Assembly (NCBI RefSeq): GCF_025143825.1
Contig: NZ_CP083560.1
Location: 1,674,001 to 1,738,000, forward strand
Reading direction: 5' to 3'
Length of the DNA stretch: 64,000 bases
DNA from: Sulfitobacter sp. S223
GTDB taxonomy: Bacteria > Pseudomonadota > Alphaproteobacteria > Rhodobacterales > Rhodobacteraceae
Below the pieces are notes generated by a model. It saw only the letters and a list, made by a program, of their open reading frames with translations. It was not told where the DNA came from and did no database searches. The position numbers were made by a program, and so were the translations under genes. Below, in pieces: positions 29,882-38,789 of the stretch (the first letter of the stretch is position 1; each line of letters begins with the position of its first letter).

Positions 29882-30994
29882 ATGACGGACATCACAAACA
29901 ACAGATTAGCGCGGTTGCGCCAGCGCATGACCGACACAGGCACCGATCTGCTCGCCGTTGGCCCAAGCAGTCATATGCAGTGGTTGTTGGGGCTGAACCC
30001 TCATGGCGACGAACGCCCGGTGATGGCCCTGGTGACTGCCGATCAGGTGGGTGTCCTGATGCCCCAGTTGAATGCGGATGCCGCCCGTGCCCAATGCAAA
30101 AACGTCCCGTTTTATGAGTGGAGCGATACAGAAGGGCCGCTTGATGCGCTGACCGCATTGCTGACCAAGCTTGATGTCAAACGCCCCGGCCTCAATGTCG
30201 TTCTTGACGAAACAATGCGGACTGATTTTGCGTTTTTGCTGCTGGACCAGCTTGATGCGCCAACCCGCCGGTTTACCCAAGATACAGTGGGCCAGTTGCG
30301 GGCTGAAAAGGACGCCGATGAACACAAGCTGCTGCGCGACTGCGCCCGGCTGAATGACACCGCGTTCGAGCTGGCGTTTGCATCGTTGCGCACGGGCATG
30401 TCGGAAAATGACGTTAAAACCATCATCGTCGACCACTACCGCGCCCACGGGGCTGAGCCTGCGTTCTGTATCGTGGGTTTTGGAGCAAACAGCGCCTTTC
30501 CGCATCACCATACAGGGCCAGATGTGTTGCGTCCCGAAATGGCCGTGCTGATCGACGCCGGATGTCGGTTGAACGGCTATCCGTCCGATATGACGCGCTG
30601 CGCGTGGTACGGAGATGAGCCTGATCCCAAGTTTACACAGATCGCGGGAGTTGTTGAAGAAGCGGTGCAGGGGGCCTTGTCTGCGTCCAAACTCGGTGCC
30701 GCGTGCAGTGCGATTGATATGGCCGCACGTGGCGTGATCAAGAACGCAGGCTATGGCGAGGCGTTTCTACACCGGACGGGGCATGGCCTAGGCATTGATG
30801 TGCACGAACCGCCCTATATCACAGCGACCAATGATCAGACCCTGACAGTAGGAAACGTCTTTTCGATTGAACCGGGAATTTATCTGCCCGACGCATTCGG
30901 GATCAGGCTTGAGGACATCGTGCATCTTGGACCTGACGGGCCAGAAGTTCTGTCTGGCTTGTCGCGGCGAGTGTTTCAGATCGCACCCCGGTAA
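29882..30994 (+). CDS. M24 family metallopeptidase (Xaa-Pro aminopeptidase type)
   Basis: 370 residues: a creatinase-like N-terminal domain and the pita-bread catalytic domain from ~150. All five metal ligands are visible in order: Asp in VLIDAGCR, Asp in YPSDMTR, His in HRTGHGLG, Glu in SIEPGIY and Glu in RLEDIV. It would cleave Xaa-Pro or related dipeptides brought in by the co-transcribed ABC transporter. A GGAGGG site precedes ATG 29882; the frame is open upstream within the regulator gene. Dipeptidase, aminopeptidase and creatinase members cannot be separated by sequence alone. Confidence 0.88.
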   Translation: MTDITNNRLARLRQRMTDTGTDLLAVGPSSHMQWLLGLNPHGDERPVMALVTADQVGVLMPQLNADAARAQCKNVPFYEWSDTEGPLDALTALLTKLDVKRPGLNVVLDETMRTDFAFLLLDQLDAPTRRFTQDTVGQLRAEKDADEHKLLRDCARLNDTAFELAFASLRTGMSENDVKTIIVDHYRAHGAEPAFCIVGFGANSAFPHHHTGPDVLRPEMAVLIDAGCRLNGYPSDMTRCAWYGDEPDPKFTQIAGVVEEAVQGALSASKLGAACSAIDMAARGVIKNAGYGEAFLHRTGHGLGIDVHEPPYITATNDQTLTVGNVFSIEPGIYLPDAFGIRLEDIVHLGPDGPEVLSGLSRRVFQIAPR

Positions 30995-31174
30995 ACTAGG
31001 TCTCCAATCTCGCTTCGCGTCAGAACTTTGCAAGCGGGCTCTGCCGCGTATGAGTGCAATATTGGCGCTGGACGAACCTTCTCGCTTGGGAAGGCTTTGG
31101 TTTCATTAACTTGCTGATCTTCGATTTGTGGTTGCAATCTTCTTATAGCCTCTAAGATTTTGCTTAGAAAAGAT

Positions 31175-31327
31175 ATGGCTTGGCCAAAAGCAAAGAAGAA
31201 AGTGCCTACTAAGGCTGAAGAGGCTGCTATCCTAAAGAGAATGGAAGAGTTTTTAAAACAGTTAAAGCCAACAAAACGCAAAGGCCCACTGTCGCCCAAC
31301 AAATATATGCGATCAAATTTAAAATAG
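31175..31327 (+). CDS. Small basic hypothetical protein (50 aa)
   Basis: An ATG-to-TAG frame of 50 codons, starting MAWPKAKKKVP and rich in Lys (about a quarter of residues), in a pocket of clearly AT-rich DNA unlike the flanking genes. It lies just upstream of a truncated tRNA 3' end, so it may be foreign cargo of an old integrated element. There is no convincing ribosome site and no family recognised. Confidence 0.35.
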   Translation: MAWPKAKKKVPTKAEEAAILKRMEEFLKQLKPTKRKGPLSPNKYMRSNLK

Positions 31328-31462
31328 GCAAAGTATTTTCTGCCAAGTTGTAGTTTCAGAAAACTCTAAAACTCCTATGTCAGCATGTGAGCATGTTAGG
31401 GGGCAAGTTAAAGAAATTTACTCAAAGAAGTTTGTTCCCCCCGGCGCTCCCCAGAAATAAAA

Positions 31463-31490
31463 AGGGCTCAGCAACTAATTGCTAAGCCCT
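31463..31490 (-). terminator. Rho-independent terminator behind the tRNA remnant
   Basis: AGGGCTCAGCAA / TTGCTAAGCCCT form a stem of about 12 pairs (one mismatch) with a CTAA loop; on the minus strand it is followed by TTTTTATTT. It lies 10 bases after the tRNA 3' end at 31500, as a tRNA gene terminator would. Confidence 0.75.
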
Positions 31491-31499
31491 TGAAAATTA

Positions 31500-31524
31500 T
31501 GGCTCCGACGGTAGGGATCGAAGC
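31500..31524 (-). other. Truncated tRNA 3' end, probable attachment-site remnant
   Basis: On the minus strand the sequence reads TTCGATC (T loop), CCTAC (T-stem 3' side), CGTCGGA (acceptor 3' side), G, CCA. The anticodon and D arms are absent upstream. The G before CCA together with GGAGCCA resembles tRNA-Asn. A tRNA 3' end that keeps its own terminator but lacks the 5' part is the usual scar of an element integrated at a tRNA gene. Confidence 0.6.
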
Positions 31525-31866
31525 TAATATGTCTTAAGTATATGATCTTGTTTTGTTATTTCTGATCTCTTCGGCGTCGTAAAAGTGAATATATGACTAT
31601 CCAGTATGACACATTCAGTATTAAGGCAAGTTAGACAAATCGACACCATGGGCGGGGAGCGGACGTTCGCTGCGGGCGCAAAGCTCACCGTCGATTCAGT
31701 AGAAATCGGGCCGTCAGAACCGATGGCGCACTTTGGCCAACGGTGGCAATTGAACCATTTCAGCAACCGCTGGGCCTTATCGATGGACTCCTCCCAAAAT
31801 TGAATGTCTTCTAAAAGGATCGCTTTGGTCGAGATCACCTGCAGCAGTACATGTCAAAAGGCACTC
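31525..31866. other. Intergenic, no supported gene
   Basis: About 340 bases between the tRNA remnant and the sugar kinase gene. The first part is AT-rich; the middle (31660-31760) has TTCGCTGCGGGCGCAAAG-like wording shared with the dispersed repeats further right. The open frame on the minus strand has no recognisable content. Confidence 0.4.
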
Positions 31867-32796
31867 TCAGTCGACTTCACTACTCCAAGGTGGATTTGCT
31901 CCCGCGCGGGATACCGTTATCCCCGCTACTTTCACGCCAAACCTGATCGCGCGCTGCAGCGTGTCGGCCGACATGTTCAAAATACCTGCTTTAGTCAGAT
32001 TTCCGGTCCCGTAAAGGTCTGCAAGAACACCCGCGTTGAAGGTATCACCCGCACCTACAGTGTCCACAACCTCCGCGCGGGTTGCAGATACATGAACTTC
32101 AGTTCCTGTCCTGAGATAGCCGATCGCACCCTCTGCGCCGCACGTAACGATCACCACAGCAGGTCCCATTTCAAGCACGGCGCTGGCTTTGCTTTTCAAC
32201 GTTGAAGGTTCTGGAAACAACCATTCGAGGTCATCATCAGAGACCTTGATGATGTCCGCAAGGGCCATGGCGGTCGTAAGGCGCGACCGATAAGCTGCAA
32301 CATCATCGATAAATCCTGGCCGTATATTCGGATCGATCATGACCGGGCGGCGGGGGGCTTCTTTTTTAAGAAGCGCGACATAAGCATCAGCACCCGGTTC
32401 GCAAGCCAAGCTTATTCCGCCAAGATAAAGTGCTGAAACGTCTGCATCAAGATTTGGCATGTCTTCTGGTTTCAACATTCGCCCCGCAGAGTTCTCGTCG
32501 AAGAAGGTGTAGGTGGCCTGCCCTTCTACAAGATGCACAAAGGCCAATGTTGTCCGCCGATTGGACGTCATAATGTGGGACGTATTGACCAAGCTGGCAT
32601 TCAGCGCTGAGGCAAGTTGCTGGCCAAACATATCTGTCGACAGGCCGGTCAGCATTCCGGTCGCAATCCCGAGCCGACCCAATGCGATTGCAGTGTTGAA
32701 TATGGCGCCACCCGTGTGCGGAACAAACCCCCGCGACCCCGTCATGGTTGGGGCGGGGATCATGTCGATCAAAGCTTCACCGCAGCATAAAATCAT
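31867..32796 (-). CDS. PfkB-family carbohydrate kinase, probably fructokinase
   Basis: 309 residues of the ribokinase/PfkB fold: ILCCGEALIDMIP at the start, HTGGAIFNTAIALGRLG (first signature) and VVDTVGAGDTFNAG (second signature with the catalytic Asp). It phosphorylates a sugar with ATP. It is the last gene of the frc operon, so fructose to fructose-phosphate is the likely reaction, but other ketoses are possible. ATG 32796 overlaps closely with the upstream gene's stop (32801); the frame is open for 33 more codons upstream inside that gene. Confidence 0.85.
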   Translation of the reverse strand: MILCCGEALIDMIPAPTMTGSRGFVPHTGGAIFNTAIALGRLGIATGMLTGLSTDMFGQQLASALNASLVNTSHIMTSNRRTTLAFVHLVEGQATYTFFDENSAGRMLKPEDMPNLDADVSALYLGGISLACEPGADAYVALLKKEAPRRPVMIDPNIRPGFIDDVAAYRSRLTTAMALADIIKVSDDDLEWLFPEPSTLKSKASAVLEMGPAVVIVTCGAEGAIGYLRTGTEVHVSATRAEVVDTVGAGDTFNAGVLADLYGTGNLTKAGILNMSADTLQRAIRFGVKVAGITVSRAGANPPWSSEVD

Positions 32797-32800
32797 AGGA

Positions 32801-33460
32801 TCATTCGCTGTTCTTCGTGGTCGATGGTGCAGGAGACGATGCGATTGTGATCTGATCACCAGCGATGACAACATCACATTGCAGGCTGGTTTCATGCACT
32901 AATTTGGCATTTGGTAGATCGTTGCTGCGCGCTTTTTCTGCTGCTTCCGCCTGACTGTAGTCGTGATCCAGCCACCGTTGCAGCAAGCGCTGCCGCAAGA
33001 CTTGAAACGGGACATCGATCCTGACGGAAAAATCCCACAGGCGGGCAAGATCCCGCCAGTGGGGTCGGTCCAGCATTAAATAATTGCCTTCAACAATCAC
33101 AGTCTCGGTGCTGGGCAATATCACCCCCACACCTGCAATGGATAGATCACGGGATCGGTCGAAGACGGGAAAAATGACGGCATCCTCTGTTCTGAGCCTC
33201 TCTACCAGGTGCAAAAAACCAGCAACATCAAAGGTTTCAGGCGCACCTTTGCGGTGCAGCACGCCGCGATCGGACAGAACGGAGTTGTCCAGATGAAAAC
33301 CATCCATCGGGACGACCTGTGTGTGCTGGTCGATCTCGGCAAGAGCCTGTGCCAGCGTTGATTTCCCGCTTGCGGGCGGGCCGACTAAGGCGACCAAGCG
33401 CCGCCTTCCGTTTAACGGCGCGGCTTTGATCATCTCGAATAGATCTTTGGGCTGGACCAC
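32801..33460 (-). CDS. frcK: FrcK-like P-loop kinase of the fructose operon
   Basis: 219 residues with Walker A GPPASGKSTLAQALAE and a uridine/pantothenate-kinase-like layout (MDGFHLD; VIVEGNYLMLDRPHW; basic lid R.RLLQRWLDHDYS). FrcK of the Sinorhizobium frcBCAK operon is of this type. Its exact substrate is not settled even there. It follows the transport ATPase gene by 5 bases. Confidence 0.75.
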   Translation of the reverse strand: MVQPKDLFEMIKAAPLNGRRRLVALVGPPASGKSTLAQALAEIDQHTQVVPMDGFHLDNSVLSDRGVLHRKGAPETFDVAGFLHLVERLRTEDAVIFPVFDRSRDLSIAGVGVILPSTETVIVEGNYLMLDRPHWRDLARLWDFSVRIDVPFQVLRQRLLQRWLDHDYSQAEAAEKARSNDLPNAKLVHETSLQCDVVIAGDQITIASSPAPSTTKNSE

Positions 33461-33465
33461 TTTCT

Positions 33466-34230
33466 CTATGCCGCCTCTGGCACGGCGGCACCTGTCATAT
33501 AGGCCACAGCGTCTGACATCGAATGATCTTTCGGGTCAATCAGGCAAAGCCGCTTGCCAAGGCGGTGAACGTGGATGCGGTCTGCTACTTCAAAGACGTG
33601 CGGCATGTTGTGACTGATCAGGATGATCGGAATACCGCGGCTTTTGACTTCGAGGATGAGCTCCAGAACCTTGCGGCTTTCCTTCACCCCGAGGGCGGCT
33701 GTCGGTTCATCAAGAATAATGACCTTGGAGCCAAAAGCCGCCGCCCGTGCGACGGCCACGCCCTGGCGCTGGCCGCCTGAGAGTGTTTCTACGGCCTGAT
33801 TGATATTTTGGATCGTCATCAGGCCAAGTTCGGACAGCTTTTCGCGGGCGACGTCTTCCATTCGCTTGCGGTCAAGCTGGCGCAGGACCGATCCCCGAAA
33901 CCCGGGTTTGCGCAGTTCTCGCCCCATGAACATGTTGTCTGCAATGGACAGTGCGGGCGACATGGCAAGTGTTTGGTAAACCGTTTCGATGCCAGCGTTT
34001 CGCGCGTCGATCGGAGAGCGGAACTGAATCTCCTTACCTTCCAGCGTCACTGTCCCCGCATCGGGCGTGACGGCACCGGAAATCGCCTTGATCAACGAGC
34101 TTTTGCCCGCACCGTTGTCGCCGATTATAGCAACAATCTCACCTGGCATTAGATCGAAGTCACAATGATCGAGTGCGGTAACCTTGCCGTAGCGTTTGAC
34201 CAGTCCACGGGCTTTCAACATCGGTTCCAT
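33466..34230 (-). CDS. frcA: Sugar ABC transporter ATPase, FrcA type
   Basis: 254 residues, a single ATP-binding domain: IGDNGAGKSSLIKAISG, LSGGQRQGVAVARA and ILDEPTAALGV, the Gly-Val variant of the carbohydrate CUT2 family. Most CUT2 ATPases are fused doubles; FrcA is a single domain, which supports the frc assignment. The start overlaps the permease stop by one base. Confidence 0.85.
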   Translation of the reverse strand: MEPMLKARGLVKRYGKVTALDHCDFDLMPGEIVAIIGDNGAGKSSLIKAISGAVTPDAGTVTLEGKEIQFRSPIDARNAGIETVYQTLAMSPALSIADNMFMGRELRKPGFRGSVLRQLDRKRMEDVAREKLSELGLMTIQNINQAVETLSGGQRQGVAVARAAAFGSKVIILDEPTAALGVKESRKVLELILEVKSRGIPIILISHNMPHVFEVADRIHVHRLGKRLCLIDPKDHSMSDAVAYMTGAAVPEAA

Positions 34231-35291
34231 CAGGCTGCTACCTTTCTAATCCATTGGTCGACCGCGACCGCGGCAATGATCAGCACGCCGATCAAAAGAT
34301 ACGTCCATTGTGCGTCAGCGCCTGCTAAACGAAGCCCCAGCGTAAAGACCCCGACGATCAATGCACCGAAGAATGTCCCGAGGATCGAGCCGCGTCCCCC
34401 GAATAGGGATATACCGCCGATCACTACCGCCGTGATGCTCTCGATATTAAGCAGCTGGCCGGAGGTGGGAGAGACCGAACCGATCCGTCCGATCAAGGCC
34501 CATCCCGCAAATGCGCAGATCAGGCCCGCAATGGCGTACACCGAAATGATCGTTTTCCTCACATTGACGCCGGACAATTCGGCTGCGTCGGGATCGTCGC
34601 CTACGGCATAGACATGTCTGCCCCACGCGGTGTGCTTAAGCACATAGGCGAGCAGGACCACCAGCGCCAAAAGAAACACCACGCCGAGTGTGAAGATCGC
34701 GCCGCCTACGTTGAATTTTGTACCCAGAAGCTGGAGCAGTGGCGCTTCGGCGGCGATCTCTTGGCTTCGGATCGTTTCGTTTGCGGAGTACAGGAAGTTG
34801 GCCGCGAGAACGATCTGCCACATGCCGAGTGTGACGATAAACGGCGGCAGCTTCATCACGGCGACGAGCCAGCCATTGATCGCCCCGATCACTGTACCGA
34901 AGGCAAGGCCGCAAGCGACGGCGACTTCGGGGGGCAGACCGTAGCGGAAGGTGAACTGTCCCATGACCACCGAGGAGATAACGGCGATGGCACCGACGCT
35001 TAGATCAATGCCGGCGGTCAGGATCACGAGGCTTTGCGCTGCGGCAACAATTCCGACGATCTGCACTTGCTGCAGGATCAGAGTCAGAGCGAAGGGGGAG
35101 AAGAACCGCGACCCCAACAATAAGCCGAAAACGATGATGGACGCCACAAGGACGATCAGTGGCACAAGGGCCGGTGTCACATGCAGGGCGTGGTGGATCT
35201 TTTTGACAAACCCTTCAGATGTTTCATCGAAACGCACGACATCTGTCGCGCCTTTCGAGGCCGCGGCCTCGTAATTATCTCCTGTGGACAT
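34230..35291 (-). CDS. frcC: Sugar ABC transporter permease, FrcC type
   Basis: 353 residues with 8-10 membrane segments of the BPD_transp_2 family; landmarks AGIDLSVGAIAVISSVVMG and SVSPTSGQLLNIESITAVVIGGISLFGGRGSI. It forms the inner-membrane channel for the FrcB-bound sugar. ATG 35291 has GGAG 6 bases upstream. A strong hairpin separates it from frcB. Confidence 0.88.
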   Translation of the reverse strand: MSTGDNYEAAASKGATDVVRFDETSEGFVKKIHHALHVTPALVPLIVLVASIIVFGLLLGSRFFSPFALTLILQQVQIVGIVAAAQSLVILTAGIDLSVGAIAVISSVVMGQFTFRYGLPPEVAVACGLAFGTVIGAINGWLVAVMKLPPFIVTLGMWQIVLAANFLYSANETIRSQEIAAEAPLLQLLGTKFNVGGAIFTLGVVFLLALVVLLAYVLKHTAWGRHVYAVGDDPDAAELSGVNVRKTIISVYAIAGLICAFAGWALIGRIGSVSPTSGQLLNIESITAVVIGGISLFGGRGSILGTFFGALIVGVFTLGLRLAGADAQWTYLLIGVLIIAAVAVDQWIRKVAA

Positions 35292-35344
35292 TGCCCGCTC
35301 CAAACATTTTCAGTGTAATCTGGCGCCTCGCACGCGAGGTGGCT

Positions 35345-35368
35345 GCCGGGCGATTTCAACCGCCCGGC
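35345..35368 (-). terminator. Stem-loop between frcB and frcC
   Basis: GCCGGGCG and CGCCCGGC pair perfectly across an 8-base loop. A second small stem, CCTCGC/GCGAGG, lies next to it at about 35325-35340. As in the other transport operons here, it sits directly after the binding-protein gene. Confidence 0.65.
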
Positions 35369-35395
35369 GAACCTTTCTAATTGGCTTGCAGAGGG

Positions 35396-36415
35396 TTAAC
35401 CCCAGCACAGCTCCTTACCTTCAGCGACGCTGATGCTCTCTACACCGTCGACTGCTTTGTCGGTCACAAGCGCCACGCCGGTGTCAAAGAAATCCTTGCC
35501 TTCGGTTGCCTGAGGCTTCGTGCCGTCTTTGGCAAACGCGGCAATCGCCTCGATCCCTTTGGATGCCATCAACAGCGGATACTGCTGCGATGTGGCACCG
35601 ATCACGCCATCCTCAATGTTCTGGACGCCGGGGCAACCGCCATCGACGGAAACGATCAGCACATCGTTCTCACGACCGATGTCTTTCAGCGCTTCATAGG
35701 CACCCGCTGCGGCAGGTTCGTTGATCGTGTAAACGACGTTTATGCCCTGATCCTGTGCCAGAAGGTTTTCCATCGCCTTACGGCCACCTTCTTCGTTACC
35801 GGCTGTTACGTCGTTGCCCACAATGCGAGGGTCGGTCTCGTCGCCCCATTTGCTTGCATCGCCAAGGTCGATGCCGAAGCCTTGCAAGAAACCCTGATCG
35901 CGCAGAACGCCAACGGTCGGCTGGCTGACGGCAAGGTCAAGCATAGCAATTTTCGCGTTCGCGGCTTCATCGCCCAAAGCTGCGGCAGCCCATTGACCAA
36001 TCAGCTCACCCGCAAGGAAGTTGTCGGTTGCAAAGGTCATGTCGGCGGCGTCAATTGGATCAAGCGGTGTATCAAGTGCAATCACAAGGATACCTGCATC
36101 GCGGGCCTGCTGCACGGCGGGTACGATCGAGGAGGTGTCGGATGGCGTCAAAAGGATGCCTTTCGCGCCATTGGCGATGCACGTTTCAATCGCGGCCACC
36201 TGTGTCTCGTGGTCACCGTCAATTTTGCCAGCATATGTGTTCAGCTCCATCCCAAGCTCTTCTGCCTTGGCCTGAGCCCCTTCGCGCATCTTGACAAAGA
36301 AGGGGTTGGTGTCGGTTTTCGTAATCAAGCATGCCGATACAGAATGCGCATCTGCCGATGCCGTACCTGCCATTGCGATCAGACCAAGTGCGGTCCCTGC
36401 GATAAGTTTCTTCAT
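35396..36415 (-). CDS. frcB: Sugar ABC transporter substrate-binding protein, FrcB type
   Basis: 339 residues: signal peptide (MAGTASADA) and a ribose/fructose-type periplasmic fold ([50 protein letters not shown]). FrcB of Sinorhizobium binds fructose, mannose and ribose. First gene of frcBCAK; GGGAGGAAAATC precedes the ATG. An antisense frame of 391 codons on the plus strand is a shadow of this gene. Confidence 0.88.
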   Translation of the reverse strand: MKKLIAGTALGLIAMAGTASADAHSVSACLITKTDTNPFFVKMREGAQAKAEELGMELNTYAGKIDGDHETQVAAIETCIANGAKGILLTPSDTSSIVPAVQQARDAGILVIALDTPLDPIDAADMTFATDNFLAGELIGQWAAAALGDEAANAKIAMLDLAVSQPTVGVLRDQGFLQGFGIDLGDASKWGDETDPRIVGNDVTAGNEEGGRKAMENLLAQDQGINVVYTINEPAAAGAYEALKDIGRENDVLIVSVDGGCPGVQNIEDGVIGATSQQYPLLMASKGIEAIAAFAKDGTKPQATEGKDFFDTGVALVTDKAVDGVESISVAEGKELCWG

Positions 36416-36500
36416 GATTTTCCTCCCAGAAAGATTTTACCAACGTCACGAATCGCAGCGTTGCCATGGTGTCAAAATTTACAAAAACGCGAAGCCTGTC

Positions 36501-36529
36501 AATTATTAAATCAACTTGACTTATTAATT
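36501..36529. promoter_or_regulatory. Putative operator between frcB and the ROK regulator
   Basis: AATTATTAAATCAA and TTGACTTATTAATT form an imperfect 14+14 palindrome around the centre, in the divergent promoter region. It is AT-rich as expected for a ROK repressor site. TTGACT could also serve as a -35 box for the regulator gene. Confidence 0.5.
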
Positions 36530-36578
36530 CGATCAGAGGAAAGTTTCCTTATGTAGTTAGAAGGCATGAGCGCAGTTG

Positions 36579-37757
36579 ATGAACCAGATAAACGCCATAG
36601 GCGCGGGGGATCGCCCACAACATGCACCGCATCTCAACCCGAACGAGCGCGCTATTCTCTCCCTTTTGCAACGCAACGGTGCGATGCCAGGCAGCGATCT
36701 GGCGCGGCAGACCGGCCTGTCCGCCCAGACGATTTCGGTCATACTGCGAAAGCTGAAAAGCAGCGGTTTGACGCAACAAGGCAAGCCGGTGCGCGGGAAA
36801 GTCGGCAAACCGTCGGTTCCTATCACGCTTAATCCTTTTGGGGCGCTCTCTGTCGGATGTAAGCTGGGCCGCCGTAGCTGTGATCTGATCGTAATGGATT
36901 TTTGCGGCAAGACGCTGTTCGAGCGCAACCTAACCTATGATATCGCGATTCCACAGACCGTCTTCACCTTTCTCGAAGAAAGCTATGCGGACGCTCGTGA
37001 AGAAATCGGCACCAAAGCTTCGGAACGGCTATGCGGTTTTGGCATCGCAGCACCTTTTGAAATCTGGAAATGGGGGGCCTCGGACGGCAATACGCCCGAA
37101 GAGTTCCTCTCTTGGAAGGATTTGTCATTCGAGCGTGAGATTGCGCGGTTCACCGATCTGCCGGTCTTCATGCTGAACGACGCGACAAGTGCGTGCTGGG
37201 CCGAACAGCTTTATGGCGGGGGACGGCAATTCAATGATTATGCCTATTTCTTCGTCTCGACCTTTATCGGAGGCGGTATCGTCCTGAACCAGTCCGTGTA
37301 CGAAGGCACCAGAGGAAATGCCGGGGCGTTCGGACCGCTACGGGTCGGGGACCGCGCCGGCCGAACGCAACAACTGCTCGACGTGGCATCTGTTCATGTT
37401 CTTGAAACCGCTCTTGCCAAAGCAGGAAAGGATTACCGCGACCTTTGGAAACAGCCGCAGGACTGGTCAGGTTTTGAGGATGAGGTCAAAGACTGGATCG
37501 ACGGGGCAGCACACGCGATCGCACAAGCCTGCATGTCAGCCTGCGCTGTCATCGACTTTGAAGCTGTAATTATTGATGGCGCGCTTCCGAGAGATGTGCG
37601 TAACAGGCTGGTTGAAGTCGTGCGGGCAAAGCTTTTGAAGGAAGACAGCCGCGGATTGCTCATACCAGACGTAGCCGAGGGCGTCATCGGCGGCGGAGCG
37701 CGCGCGCTTGGCGCTGCCTGCGATCCGATCTACAATCAGTTTTTCACAACAGCTTAA
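36579..37757 (+). CDS. frcR: ROK-family transcriptional repressor, FrcR type
   Basis: 392 residues: N-terminal winged helix (NERAILSLLQRNGAMPGSDLARQTGLS) and a ROK sugar-binding domain (FGIAAPFEIW; NDATSACWAEQLYGGG; FIGGGIVLN; RGNAGAFGPL). It is divergent from frcB, as FrcR is in rhizobia, and is expected to repress the frc operon until sugar is present. A TTG codon directly before the ATG is an alternative start. Confidence 0.85.
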   Translation: MNQINAIGAGDRPQHAPHLNPNERAILSLLQRNGAMPGSDLARQTGLSAQTISVILRKLKSSGLTQQGKPVRGKVGKPSVPITLNPFGALSVGCKLGRRSCDLIVMDFCGKTLFERNLTYDIAIPQTVFTFLEESYADAREEIGTKASERLCGFGIAAPFEIWKWGASDGNTPEEFLSWKDLSFEREIARFTDLPVFMLNDATSACWAEQLYGGGRQFNDYAYFFVSTFIGGGIVLNQSVYEGTRGNAGAFGPLRVGDRAGRTQQLLDVASVHVLETALAKAGKDYRDLWKQPQDWSGFEDEVKDWIDGAAHAIAQACMSACAVIDFEAVIIDGALPRDVRNRLVEVVRAKLLKEDSRGLLIPDVAEGVIGGGARALGAACDPIYNQFFTTA

Positions 37758-37785
37758 TTCGCCTGACTGGCGGGGAATATCCGGT

Positions 37786-38475
37786 ATGAAGCGGTCTGAA
37801 ATAAACAGGCTACTCGAAGACGCAGGCGAGATGTTTGAGCGGCACGGTTTTAGCCTACCGCCCTTTGCGCATTGGAGCCCAACCGATTTTGTCGCGCATC
37901 AAAGTAGCGCCGCGCATCTGATACATTCACGCTGCGGCTGGGATGTAACAGATTACGGTGCTGGGCGATTTGACGAAATGGGTTTGGTTCTGTTTACATT
38001 ACGCAATGGTGTTTTAAGTGATCTGAATACCGGTCGTGGCATGTGCTATGCCGAGAAACTGCTGATATCGCGGCAGGACCAACTTTCTCCAATGCACACT
38101 CACATTATCAAAGCCGAAGATATCATCAATCGGGGAGGGGGTACTTTGGTGGTAGAGCTCTTTGGCTCGGATGCAAAAGGACACTTGGACCAGCACGGCG
38201 GTGGCAACGTAATGTGTGACGGCATTTGGGTTCCCTTCAAAGCAGGTGAAAAGCTGAAGCTTGCGCCGGGCGAGAGCATCACGTTGCGCCCCGGCGACTG
38301 GCATGCGTTCTGGGCTGACGGGGCAGATGTCTTGATCGGCGAAGTCAGCACCGTCAACGATGACGAGAGCGATTATATATTTCATAACCCCATTACACGC
38401 TTTTCCCAGATTGCAGAGGATGCAGAGCCAGCGCGGCTTTTGGTAAGCGACTACGCTACCCATTTTCTCGGATAG
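37786..38475 (+). CDS. D-lyxose/D-mannose ketol-isomerase
   Basis: 229 residues of the cupin-fold D-lyxose isomerase family: the metal site is visible as MHTHIIKAEDIINRGGG (His, His, Glu) and a later DWHAFWADG His. The enzyme interconverts D-lyxose with D-xylulose and D-mannose with D-fructose. Starts 29 bases after the ROK gene, so it is co-transcribed. With an Frc transporter that can bring in mannose and a PfkB kinase, it would route mannose to fructose and then fructose phosphate. Confidence 0.85.
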   Translation: MKRSEINRLLEDAGEMFERHGFSLPPFAHWSPTDFVAHQSSAAHLIHSRCGWDVTDYGAGRFDEMGLVLFTLRNGVLSDLNTGRGMCYAEKLLISRQDQLSPMHTHIIKAEDIINRGGGTLVVELFGSDAKGHLDQHGGGNVMCDGIWVPFKAGEKLKLAPGESITLRPGDWHAFWADGADVLIGEVSTVNDDESDYIFHNPITRFSQIAEDAEPARLLVSDYATHFLG

Positions 38476-38487
38476 GAGGCTGACCAT

Positions 38488-38712
38488 GATCGATCGCTAC
38501 TGCTCGCTTATCTTGAAGCGAATGAATTTGAAGTGCTTCGAGCGAACGACTTGGCGCGGGACGACCACCGAACGTTAACACGAATGAATTAAGTTGTGCA
38601 GGCGATCGCACCCTATGTAGAGAACAGTCATCGGACACGGCCTGATGTCAAAAGCCTCGTAGTCTTCAAATGTGCCGATTTTCGTACTTTTTTCTCGTCT
38701 CGACCATCCTGA
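38488..38712 (+). pseudogene. Remnant of a gene downstream of the isomerase
   Basis: One frame reads LLLAYLEANEFEVLRANDLARDD, then TRMN-stop-VVQAIAPYVENSHRTRPDVKSLVVFKCADF. The wording is protein-like but interrupted by TAA and has no in-frame start: the ATG with an AGGAGG site at 38486 is two bases out of frame. It is probably a broken gene of the same operon. Family not recognised. Confidence 0.4.
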
Positions 38713-38789
38713 AAGCTGGACCGTACCGCAGCATACCGATCTGTAGGTGAATGACCGCATTGGACCGTCCGTGAAGACGGCCCAATGGT

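Noticed and set aside
35381-36556. 391-codon open frame antisense to frcB
   Set aside because: Runs the length of a clear binding-protein gene with signal peptide and ribosome site; the antisense frame has no recognisable content.
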